A stretch of 64,000 nucleotides of DNA. Source: Nymphaea colorata. Lineage: Eukaryota > Streptophyta > Magnoliopsida > Nymphaeales > Nymphaeaceae. This document shows, one piece after another, positions 1 to 11,000 of the stretch (position 1 is the first letter of the stretch; every line of letters starts with the position of its first letter). Both the position numbers and the translations under genes were made by a program. The notes beneath the pieces are model-generated. The model saw only the letters and a program-made list of their open reading frames with translations. It did not search any database and was not told the origin of the DNA. The DNA is taken from assembly GCF_008831285.2 (NCBI RefSeq), contig NC_045139.1, forward strand, positions 16,908,354 to 16,972,353. Reading direction: 5' to 3'.

Positions 1-414
1 AAGTGTGCACCTTGACGACATTATAAAAATCGCGCTTCAAAAGAAAAATGTCATGAAGCGCCATTTTAGATGACACCCAAAATCGAGATAAAACAGCGCT
101 TTCATAAAAAGAGTATTGAAAAGAGTGTGACCCAATAGAAAAATAAATTTAGAAAGTCCGATTTTATAGTTCTAATGTCTACATCAGAGCTTTGTTGGAT
201 AACATGAATAAATTGGATACTTTATTCACAGGTAACTTGTGTCTTGTCATTTTCAACGCAGTGAAGGAGTCGGACCGATGCAAATTATTTACTACATTTC
301 AGAAATAAATATTTACCGGACCTGACCATTCCCGACTCCTCAGGACCTGGTCACCCGTACAACCGACCGCCCGATCCGGTTCCCGGCGAAACCGAGTCGG
401 CTCGATTGGCTGAA

Positions 415-443
415 CCGAGCCGAGCCGAGCCGAGCCGAGCCGA
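415..443. repeat. (CCGAG)n pentanucleotide microsatellite
   Basis: Five perfect CCGAG units plus a partial sixth lie directly upstream of the AuxRE/G-box pair in the ARF promoter. The preceding 25 bases contain degenerate copies of the same unit. Confidence 0.9.
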
Positions 444-446
444 AGT

Positions 447-462
447 TGTCTCCTCCACGTGG
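447..462 (+). promoter_or_regulatory. Candidate AuxRE (TGTCTC) next to a palindromic G-box (CCACGTGG)
   Basis: TGTCTC occupies 447-452 and CCACGTGG occupies 455-462, two bases apart and about 520 bp upstream of the ARF TATA box. TGTCTC is the classical ARF-binding element. CACGTG is the core site for bHLH and bZIP factors. Both sequences are seen directly; function in auxin or light/ABA control of this gene is inferred only from known motifs. Confidence 0.45.
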
Positions 463-979
463 TAGCCGTGCGGCAATCCCAAGGCTGTCCCCACCACGGC
501 GCCCGCCCTCGGCGCGGCTCCGTCGTGCGGGCCACGGCTCGCGGAAAGCGAGGCCCGCCCCGTTGATCACGATTACGGATTAATGGTCCGGATAATCGCG
601 GATCTTCTCCGGCCCCTCCAAATCCAACCCGATTAAAAATGCGCTCGACCCCCCGGAGACCGGACATCTCCGGCGGGGCCCACCATCCCGCGCCTCTTCG
701 AGTGGCGGGACCCGACCGTACCCTGACAGCGACCGACGAGGGCGGGGCCCGCAGGTCACATGCCCCGTCACATCCGCCATACGTCCTCTCTTTTCCCTCT
801 CCGCCTTTCTCCCTCTCTCATCAATGCGGTCCGAGCGACGGCTGTGGATTCGGCCGTACTGAAGCGATCGGACGGTCGAGGAGGAGGTGGCTGACACTCA
901 CTCACGCCCTCCCCTCTCTCTCTCTCTCTCCAACCGTATCAGGCCCCCTCCCTCCCTCTCTTTTCTCGTCAGGGAGCAG

Positions 980-987
980 TATAAAAG
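980..987 (+). promoter_or_regulatory. TATA box of the ARF gene
   Basis: TATAAAAG lies in GC-rich surroundings about 1 kb upstream of the ARF start codon. It is followed by a GA-rich stretch typical of plant transcription starts, so initiation is expected near 1010-1020. An exact start cannot be fixed without transcript data. Confidence 0.7.
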
Positions 988-1061
988 GACGGGGAGTACA
1001 GCAGAGAGAGAAAGGAAGAGAGAGAGAGAGAGGGCGGAGGGAAAGGAATTCTTTTGCCAAC

Positions 1062-2024
1062 ATGTATATTTTTTTGGTTTTGTTGAAATAGAGTAAAATT
1101 TGGGGTTCGCAGAGTGGAGAAATCGAGAAGGGGGGAGAGAGGGATGAATTTCGTCTCCGTCGCTAAAAGTGCGTCTTCCTTGCGGAATTGAACGATGAGG
1201 CAGCGGGGGAAAGGGAGCGGGCTCGGTTCTCGCTCTCCTCTGGGCTCTTGCTTTCCGCTTTTGGTGTGAAACTTTTGGTGAATCCGAGTGGCTTTTCGGG
1301 AGCTCCGAAAGGGATGACGAGGAACGGGCGTTTGGTGCGAAGATTCGCGGTGTAGTTCGTGTTTTTGAGCGAGTTCTCGTTTGGATCTTCGCTGACGGGG
1401 GGGTTGCTTGCTTCCGGGGGAAGCTTCGGTCTCTAGAGTTTAGGGCTTCACTTTCTCCCTCCGTCCTTGTCGTTGCTGTTGTTCGTCCCTTTGAATTCTG
1501 AGAACGACGGGTGCGGGACGGCGGATTGCGAGGAGATTGAGCGGGAATCGGTCCGCGGTGCTTCTTTTCCTGGTTCATCTTCGTGTTTGACGCCGATATT
1601 TGGCTAGGGCTTTGAATTCCAAGTTCCGGCGGTGGAAGTCGTTGGCTGTTGAGAACGGTTTTGGTTTTGTTGTGGGCTCATCCTCTGGCGTGATTGTTCG
1701 GGCTTAGGCGTAGGGATAACGGGAGATCGTGGCTCGAATTCGGGGCTTCGAATAGTATGGAGATTCTACTTTCTTGGTCTCGGTGGCGGAAATGGTGAAT
1801 TGAGGAGATCCTGTTGATCGGTTCGTGGCAAGGTATTCGGGAAGAGGGGCTGGTTCTCTGTGGACTCCTGGAATGCAGGATATTTTAGTAACTTCTGCCA
1901 TTTGAAACAGTGCAACTGGGAAAAGCAGAGTCGGTGGCCTGCCGGAGTGGAGTTCCTGTAGTTCATGAGTTTTTTATGCGAAAATGAGGCTGTCGACCTC
2001 TGGCATGAGTCATCCGTCACCTGA
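1062..2024 (+). promoter_or_regulatory. uORF-rich 5' leader of the ARF gene
   Basis: If the leader is unspliced, it carries at least nine AUG-initiated short ORFs: 1062-1091 (9 codons before the stop), 1144-1191 (15), 1195-1269 (24), 1314-1355 (13), 1757-1798 (13), 1792-1803 (3), 1873-1905 (10), 1965-2024 (19) and 1976-1987 (3). The 1965 ORF overlaps the main start in another frame and ends two bases before the first donor site. The 1976 ORF ends with a TGA that overlaps the main ATG (ATGA arrangement). Several ARF genes are known to be under uORF translational control. Use of these uORFs here is inference, and an undetected leader intron would remove some of them. Confidence 0.55.
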
Positions 2025-5000
2025 AGGTATTTTTCGTTACAATTCGGGTGTAAAAGTGGTCGTGATTCTTGCTGTCTGTGACTAGTATTTGTGTTAATCG
2101 GCTAAAAGATTTTGTTCGTGTCTCTTCAATTTATTTTTTTTGGGGATGGATCTCCCCTTTTTAAGACAACGATGACGTTTAAATAGCACAAGCTGCAGCA
2201 TGACATTCCAAATGGAAAATAAGTGCGGGGTGTTGGATAGTCATACTTCTTTACGCTCGGCTTCCTTCTCGACCCGCTGTCTTTACTCTTAAAGCACCTA
2301 ATCTCATTTTCCATTTTTGTGTATATTGTGGAACATCATCTTTTGTAAGGGAAAAAAAAACAGTAAAGCAGAGGACATACATAATGATAGTTTTGCTTTT
2401 TATTTTTTAATTTTTCCCTTGGAAAATCTGGAATTCCATGCTGCAGGACAAAGCGGAGAGCGGGTGCAACACGGCTGTGCATAGACTAACATATATATTG
2501 CACTAGGTTACCAATCTAGCGGGTTTCCAAATTTATGGTCTTGATTCCCTGCGTTGGCTACCTGACCTTCCCTTCTTTCTATCTCTTGTGGTCTAAGACC
2601 AGTTATCGTATTGTTGAGATAGCCTGTAGAGGCACACGACCGAGACAGTGAGGATTCTTTCCCTATGGCTATGTTAACTTATTGCAGGGGCCTACATGCC
2701 TGTCGCAACAGTGTGTCCTCTTGAACGGAAGTCAATAAAATAAACTTTGTGGTGAAATCCACTACAATGCAGGAATTATTGGCGAAGCCACAAAAGTACT
2801 GTACGTGACACGATAGATATACACTCAGAAGTGCACATTAGTATGTGGTATAAAAGAGTTGTACCGTTTTGATCTTGATAGATGAAATAACAAAAGCGTT
2901 TGTGTCAAACAAGGGTTTGGAACATGAGTTAGAGGTACACGCACCTGCATCTGTTCTTGCTTTTGGACTTTTTTGGGGCATTGCATTGTACCCTATATTT
3001 TTTTACTGCAGAGTTACGAACAGCATCAATCTTGGAATCAGCTAATTTTAGTGGTGGTCCTTCCTGAGGGTTTTCTTCTTCATGGAATAAACTAACATGG
3101 ATAATAGGTTGAAACTCGTTACGTATTTTCTTTCTATCTTTTCAGGATTAGGTACATGGTACACTGTTGTTATTGACTTGCTGTATACATTTTAATTTAT
3201 CAATATTTGTCTCACCTTGCAGGTGAAAAGAAATGTTTGAATTCAGAGCTTTGGCATGCATGTGCTGGACCCCTAGTCTGCTTGCCTGCAATTGGGAGTC
3301 GGGTTGTCTACTTTCCTCAGGGTCATAGCGAGCAGGTGTTGCTTACCTGCTTAATGTTATTTACTTTTTCTCATGTTTGTAGATGTGGCCAGAATCACTT
3401 CTGGAGTGAATGTAGAAACTGCATTCTCTTGGATAGTTGGATGTCTTTTGTATCCTTGACATGGGTTTTGTTGCGATGTGTTTTGTTTTCAGATTGCTGC
3501 ATCAACCAACAAGGAAGTGACCGATCATGTCCCCAATTATCCAAGTCTGCCTCCTCAACTTATTTGTCAGCTTCATGATGTCACCATGCACGTGAGTCCT
3601 CTTATCTTTGATTGTTCTGGAGTTACTTGATGAAGGATCATAACAGCTATTTGGCTTTGGAATTTCAGGCAGACGTAGAGACAGATGAAGTCTATGCACA
3701 AATGACCTTGCAACCTCTAAGTCCGGTAACTCTTGTGCCTAATCGCTGTATTTACTTTGTGCCTCATTTTATGTGAAGATAATATTAATTTGTTTAAATT
3801 TCACTTCTGTTTTGTGCAGCAAGAGCAGAAAGATACATATCTGCCTGCTGAGCTCGGAGTTCCTAGCAAACAGCCAACAAATTATTTTTGCAAGACATTG
3901 ACAGCCAGTGACACTAGTACACATGGAGGATTTTCAGTTCCTCGCAGGGCTGCTGAAAAGGTCTTCCCTCCATTGGTATGTTTTAGCTGCTTGGTCTTAA
4001 ATTTGTGTAACAATTTAATGTGTCTTTATGTAGTAAAATTGTTGAGTTGCTGGGAACTTCACTTTGGTTTTGCTTTCAGGATTTTTCTCAGCAGCCACCA
4101 GCTCAGGAGCTTATTGCAAGGGATCTCCATGATGTTGAATGGAAGTTCAGGCACATTTTTCGAGGTACTGCTTCCTCATTTGATAAACTGTAGTAGATTT
4201 GAGATGGTTACATAAGCCATCAAGACGATGGTGTAAGTCATGTTTCTTTAGAGTGTATAGGCTGTATTGCTCCTATTTCTAAGTACACTCGCTGAGAATG
4301 GTGATGATTTCAGGTTACCATGATATATTAAAATTTTGAAATAAATGCTGTTTAAAAGTAAAATATGATGGTATGTTGGAACTTGAAAGTACAAGTTTTT
4401 TGGCTTGGTTATGTCTTAGCACCTCTTTTTACCCACTGCCATATTGGGCTGTATATTGCCTCACGTGCTTATCAAATCGTGCCTATCCACATAGGCAAGT
4501 GTTCCAGCTATGTCGGGCTGGGTCCCAAGTTCGTTGAGTTTGGTGCTTTGGCCATGTTGGCGCAGCCCAGTTGCCTTGTTTGTTTCACATGGTACTGGTG
4601 CTTTGCCATGTTATTTAAGTGACCTGAATGCAGGTGAGGTGTCTGGTTGCATTATGCTTGGCCACATTGACTAAGTACCTTGGCTGTGTCAGTTAAGTGC
4701 ATGGAGACATAATGCCCAGCTGCATCAGCCACATCATGGATCTCTTTGGCCAGATTGTTTAAGCCTCATCAGGCAAGTGCCTCAAAACAGTGTTGGGATA
4801 CAATTGCATCTTCCGAGTGCCCGTCAAGTATAGGAGCCATATTGAGCACATGTAGTGGCTGGTTGGCAAACTGTCTCGGTTGTCCTTCTCGAGTGCATGG
4901 GCTTCTTGGACGAACTTCATGGTCAAGTGTGCCAGTTGCTCACTTGAATGCCGGCCTTTATGGGTGAAGTATCTTGAATTGCATCAGCTGAGTGCACGAG

Positions 5001-8000
5001 CCGTGTTTGCAATGACAACTTGTACTGTCACTATTAAGACAGAAGGATCCAAGTTGATTAAACAACTCAGAGTCTCAGACCAATCTTGACAACCTTAGCT
5101 TCTTAGTCTTTGTCTCTCCTTGTCTTCAGGGAGAGAGATCCTGTCTAACCCATTATAAGAGCAAGGCTTTTGTCCATCCTTTATTTGTCCTCATTATTTG
5201 ATGTTGATTAGGGAAAGGTGAGGAGAGAGATTGGCTCAGTATTCATGTTGTTGGGCTTGGGAGAAGTTCAGATCTAATTTTTGTATAAATGTTTATATGT
5301 ATCTGTACATAACCATATGTAAAAATGCTAAAAAGATCTTGGCATTACACCTTGCTTTGTTAATTATTTTTGTCTTTTTTATCTATATCTTTTGAAGTTT
5401 AAGTTCAATTCATTGAGAAAAGCGACACTTTTGTGTGTAGGGGATAAATGTTTGTGACTGCATAAGTAAATTCTTGTCACAATTCTTGTTCTCCGGTTTT
5501 TATTGGTTATTAAATTTAAAATTTGTTTTCCTCAAGAAAATCTCTAGAATTCAAAAAATTTAAAATATAAAAATAAATACCATGCAAGTTTGAGTTTTCT
5601 ACTAATTTTCGTAAAAAATTGATCAAAATCCAAAATTGTTATGAAAGGAACATTCAAAAATTTAAAATAATCTTATTCCTGGAGAAAAGGAAAGAACACT
5701 CAATAACATAATAGAACACAGTAATATCATTTTGGCAGTTTTTCTCACAATATCTCCATCTTTCTCATTTTTCATTTTTCTTTTGCTTGCCATTTTTCTT
5801 TTTCTGTTTTCGGGAAAACGGTAGTATCTGTGACAATGCTGTAAATACATTATGATGGATGAAAATTAATCACGAGAGGTCACCTTGTGATGATTCAAAC
5901 TTGCGTTAAATTTCCAAGACCCTAGAAGAAGTCAAGATGTTGCAGAATGGGGAGAAGAAGGTGAACTGAATTGTGATCAAAGTTTGGGTACCAACTTTTT
6001 GCCTTATGTGAAACTAAATAATTTGCGAGCACGTTTGCCATCAATCCTTATGGGTCTCACTAATTAAATTTAGTGAACCAAGTTAGAACGAGCAGTTGCT
6101 TATTATTTTACTCTTAATTTATCTTCTTGTTATGTCCATAAACTGTTTCCTTACAAGCTGTTTTTGCTTTTTTACATTATATTTTTCCTTTTTTTGTTGT
6201 TTGAACTTTGATGTAATACATAGAAAACTAGCACAATTCAAGCTGACTCCTATGTTAGAAGGCTTCACCCAAGCTTGTCATCAATTTGAAGCAGCTTACC
6301 TTTTCTGCATATTACTAAGAGGATCAAGGCCTTTTTTTTTGTTTATTTCCTTTATAACTTTGAATATATGTATTCGCAGAATATAGTTTTATGCCTTTTT
6401 CGTTGTTATTTTGTCATTTTTATGCTTATCTCTTATCATGTTTTATTATGCTATAAACTAGTCTTCCTTTTTCTGTTTAAGCAAAGGAAAGAAAACTGCC
6501 ATGAAATAAAGTGATTAGGAGTGCCAAGATTATGAAAACATTGTATGTATAGGTGGCTCTTGTTCTGAAAATAATATTAAAGTTTAAAAAATATCATCTC
6601 TCTCTCTCTCTCTCTTCCTATCTTTCTATTCACGTACACAACGACACACATGTATGTCCATGTATGTGTGTGAATATGTATATGTGTGTGTGCTCACATG
6701 GCATAATCTACAAAAACATGTAATTTACCTGGAAAATGTTCTTAAAAATTTCATTTTCTTTCTAAGTGTGACCCTGTAAAGGTGATCTACAGGCTTACTT
6801 TTTGTGGGGGTCCACTTTAAATTGCTGAAAGCCTGGAAGCCAAAGTCTGCTAAGGATTTTTCGTAATCCAAAAGGCGATGGCCATGTGTGAACGTTTAGG
6901 TTTATCATGATCTTGAGGCTATGAAATGAGCAATAAGTTCCTTGTGGTCATGAAATTTTTCACAGTAAACTACTGTATCACACAACATGCCATTAAAAGA
7001 TGTAAACCTAATCTAGATATATTAGGGGTGCTCTTTGTATCATCATTCCTGGCAAATATGGTATGGTTGGTATGGTTGAATAATGTCTAATGGGAACAAA
7101 TTTGTGGAAAGCATATCTGGTCAGCCAACTTTTATATTGTTTATTTCTTAGCTTGAATAGGGATCGAACTGTGTGTGAACTTATGTTTTGTATCATGTGA
7201 GCCTATACTTATGTAGCATGCATCTTGCAGGACAGCCAAAGCGGCATCTTCTTACAACAGGTTGGAGTGTGTTTGTGAGTGCTAAAAGACTAGTTGCTGG
7301 CGATTCTGTTATTTTTATCTGGTATGTTTCACATGCTTCGCTTTTTGTCCAGAAGTTATGTCCTGGATTACATCTCATTCTTTTTCAGGAATGAGAAGAA
7401 TCAGCTTCTCTTGGGGATCCGAAGAGCTGCACGACCACAGACTGTAATGCCTTCTTCTGTTTTATCAAGTGATAGCATGCACATTGGTCTTCTGGCTGCT
7501 GCTGCTCATGCAGCCGCAACAAACAGCCGTTTTACTGTTTTTTACAACCCCAGGTTGACAAAGTAATTCTAGAAGTGTATATCATGGATACTCCTTCCCT
7601 CCCTCCTTCCCTTCCCCCCACAGTAACATATTGTGGCTTAGCCTGAATTCATCTTTGGCAGGGCGAGCCCCTCTGAGTTTGTGATACCACTGGCGAAGTA
7701 TATTAAAGCAGCCTTTCACACGCGTGTGACGGTGGGGATGCGATTCCGGATGCTTTTTGAAACAGAGGAATCAAGTGTCCGGAGGTAATGTTGGATAATC
7801 TGCCAGTTTGTTTTCTTTTGGTGCTGCTTCTTAGAAAAGGCCTGATAGTGGTAACTTTGCATATTTAGTTCTGTTTTTTTATCACTTTGAGTTGATGTAT
7901 ATAATATATATTTACTGTGTGTGTGAAACTGACTTATCATAATCACGGTTGGTCTAGGTACATGGGTACAATCACTGGTATATGTGATCTAGATCCAGTT

Positions 8001-11000
8001 CGTTGGCCAAATTCACATTGGCGATCTGTCAAGGTATCTCATCCCACAATCTTTTAGCTCATCTTGGATAAGCCTTCATGCACATATCTAACAATCGTTA
8101 TGCCTAACAGTTGCTGTATAGCCCAATTGATGCAATTGACAATCAATTGAGCAAACTTTTTCTTGCAATTATGTTTTTCACTTTATAAATATAGGTCAAA
8201 TAAGCAAAATGTGGTCAATTTGTCTTTGTCTGTTGAATTGTGCTTTATGGGGATTAGCATGTAATACCTGGAAGGGTTGGCATCTGGGAAAAGTGTAGCT
8301 AATTCAATCTAAGTGTCAACTCTTGATTTTTTTTTTTTCAGGGTTGGGGTAGCTGTGGGTTGTGCTGGGGTGAGATAAGACAGCCCTTTGTTCTTACTAA
8401 AACCAGAGTGATTTTGAATGCTGACTAGTTTTTTTTTTTTGTTATAATTGTACTTGGGATATCATGAGAAATTTGAAACTTACACAATTCTTCTGACCCA
8501 TCCTGAATGTCGATTACCATCTCCAAATACGCATACCAACAGCCATGTAATTTAGGTATTCAGATATGTCAGCTCATCTTTGTTCTGGCTGAGCAATGCT
8601 GCATGTCAGCTGATTTTGATGCTAGTCTGGGTGGTTTGATGCAAGATTGAGGCTGTTCCCGATTAATTTGCTTCAGGCTTTATGCCATTTTCTAATGCAC
8701 GCCCCAGTCTTGATAGTCCTTTTGGATTGAACTGAATTTCATCATTCCTAGCTGTGTGTTCATGAACCTGTGCTTGACTGAGCCTATTCTGATATATTTT
8801 CTAATGCATAGTAAAATTAAACGTAGTGATGTTTCTTTATTGATCAACATTCCTCCGTTGTACTTTTTAGCTTTTCTGCTCCTCAAAGCAATTTGAAAAG
8901 GATTGTTTTCGTTCCTGTTTAAATTTCTAGCAGTCTAGGAGATCAGTTAGTTCCAAGACTGTAGCTTAGAAATCTGATAGTTAAATAGCCATATCTCACC
9001 AGTTTCCAACTTGTGAAGTAAAATGAGCAACAAATATTGCAACGATTTTTCTGTCTTGTTTTGCTGTTGTTCCATAAGATTTCGTGGAAGGTTGGCCACG
9101 TTGTGTTATAACTAGAAGAAGTCCACTTGTTTCTTTGCGTTGAATGAACAACTGCTTCTCTCTATCTGGAGGAAGAGGAAGAGGCTGTATTTCCCAAGTT
9201 GTTACTTGAAACTGCCAGATAGTGGCTGAGAAACGAGTCCTAGACCCATCCATGTCATTTAGTAGAAAATAGTTAACTTGGTAGACTGATACTATGATTC
9301 TGTAACAGATGAGTGAACTTGGCTAAGAGATTTATCAAATTTGTTGGGATGAACTAAACCTGTAACTTCACTTGAATCTGGCAGCCAGTGTAATTCAGTT
9401 CCTCACCAGATTCTTTGAGTTTGGTATGATGATGTTTGCTCATTTTTTCAATTTGTAGGTTGGTTGGGATGAGTCTACTGCAGGTGTGAGGCAGCCTAGG
9501 GTTTCACTATGGGAAATTGAGCCCTTGACAACATTCCCCATGTACCCATCATTGTTTCCTCTCAGGTTGAAGCGGCCTTGGCTTCCTGATATGCCATCTC
9601 TTAATGGTACATGTATGTAGTTTCGTCAACTATGTCTCCTTTATTTTCTTTAATGTGTAATGCAAGCATGCTTGAAATATCTTGTTTATTATGTCCTCGG
9701 GTTGGAGGCATGTTTAGTATTTATACAGTTGTTCAATTATGAACACATTTCTAGGGCAGTTTTTTAGAATTTTTATGTTTGTGTCTTTGATTGCATTATG
9801 ACCATTCTCAGAAATATTGGCGATATTTTGAAAGCATCGAAATGTTATTGCCAAAGCAGAAGGAAACACATTTATCAGCAAAATAGCTTGGTAGTTTCAA
9901 CTTTCTAGTATGGATATGCAAGCTTATTCTACACATGCATGCATACCCTTATGAACACCTTCATCTAAGTTTTTGTGAATGTGCTGCACCCACACCTGCA
10001 CTCATGTGACACAGCAGTTAATGCATTTTCTGGTTTTCTCAAGATACTTTCATGTTGGGAGATAACCAATCAATACACCAGAGAGAATATTATGAACCGT
10101 GATAAGGTTTATGAACTGTAATAAGGGTGAAGATAGAACTCATGAAGACTTGACTTGATATGGGTATTGTCTTAATTTTCCTCGCTATCAGTTCGTACTT
10201 AGCCTTAGTAGTTGAAATATTGCATTGGTATTTGGCTATTTGCTACAGTTATATGGAATCTATATTTGGAGTTTTGGACTGTTGAGGCACACGAAAACGG
10301 GAAGCGAAAAATCACTGGCAAATGGAAATTTTTAGATTATAGTTTAGGAAATTTTATGCGGTGGGGAAGCTGGAAGTAAAATGTAATATTAAAGTTTAGA
10401 ATAGAGTTCCTGGACAGGATTATGCCATTGCTTGCTGATGAAAGTATACAGGCAGTATATTCCATAGATGAGACGACATTCAATAGCAATACCCATATAT
10501 GCTTTCTGACAATCTTAGTTCACTGTGAGATAATGAAAAGAGGTGGTGTGGATTGTCAGTTTATGAGAGAAAATAGTATATACTATTTTCTATTCCGAAG
10601 CTCTTTCTTTCCAATTCATCCTACTTTGCTGTCTCTTTACTCTCTTGTCATTTATGTCGTTACATCACAACAGCACAACAATGGGACAGCCCTGCAATTT
10701 TTTAAGTGAAAAATTGGTGGTTCATGTGAAAAGCGTGTCAATGTGAAGAAAGCATTATGTTTCCAGCTTTGTCGTCGAGCACAATTTTGCAAAGGACTAT
10801 GCCATTTTCCCGCGTTTCACTTTGATAGTATCGTAGTCGATCTCATTGAAGTAAAAGATAGAGTTGCATTAAGCATCCGTGTAATGGAAGTCAAACAGAG
10901 TTTTGAGGGTTTGCGTACAGATTGGTCTTCCTAGTAACAGGTTGAAACTGCATCTGATGGATAGAGTGAAGTTCTTCAAGGTTATGACAATTTGATGTCC

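Larger units (their letters stand above)
1..979. other. Intergenic / upstream region of the ARF gene
   Basis: No supportable gene is seen. Positions 1-340 are AT-rich and plain. From about 340 the DNA becomes very GC-rich and runs into the ARF promoter, with a CCGAG pentanucleotide repeat, an auxin-response-like hexamer, a palindromic G-box and a CT-rich tract at about 900-960. Open frames on both strands here are low-complexity by-products of the base composition. Confidence 0.7.

Noticed and set aside
898-1578. 226-codon minus-strand open frame over the ARF leader
   Set aside because: It is antisense to a promoter and leader, biased by CT/GA repeats and high GC, rich in R, S and P, and has no recognisable domain or splice support.
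6096-6386. Hydrophobic 96-codon frame in ARF intron 6
   Set aside because: T-rich intron sequence yields apparent L/F/I-rich membrane segments. There is no homology or splice context.
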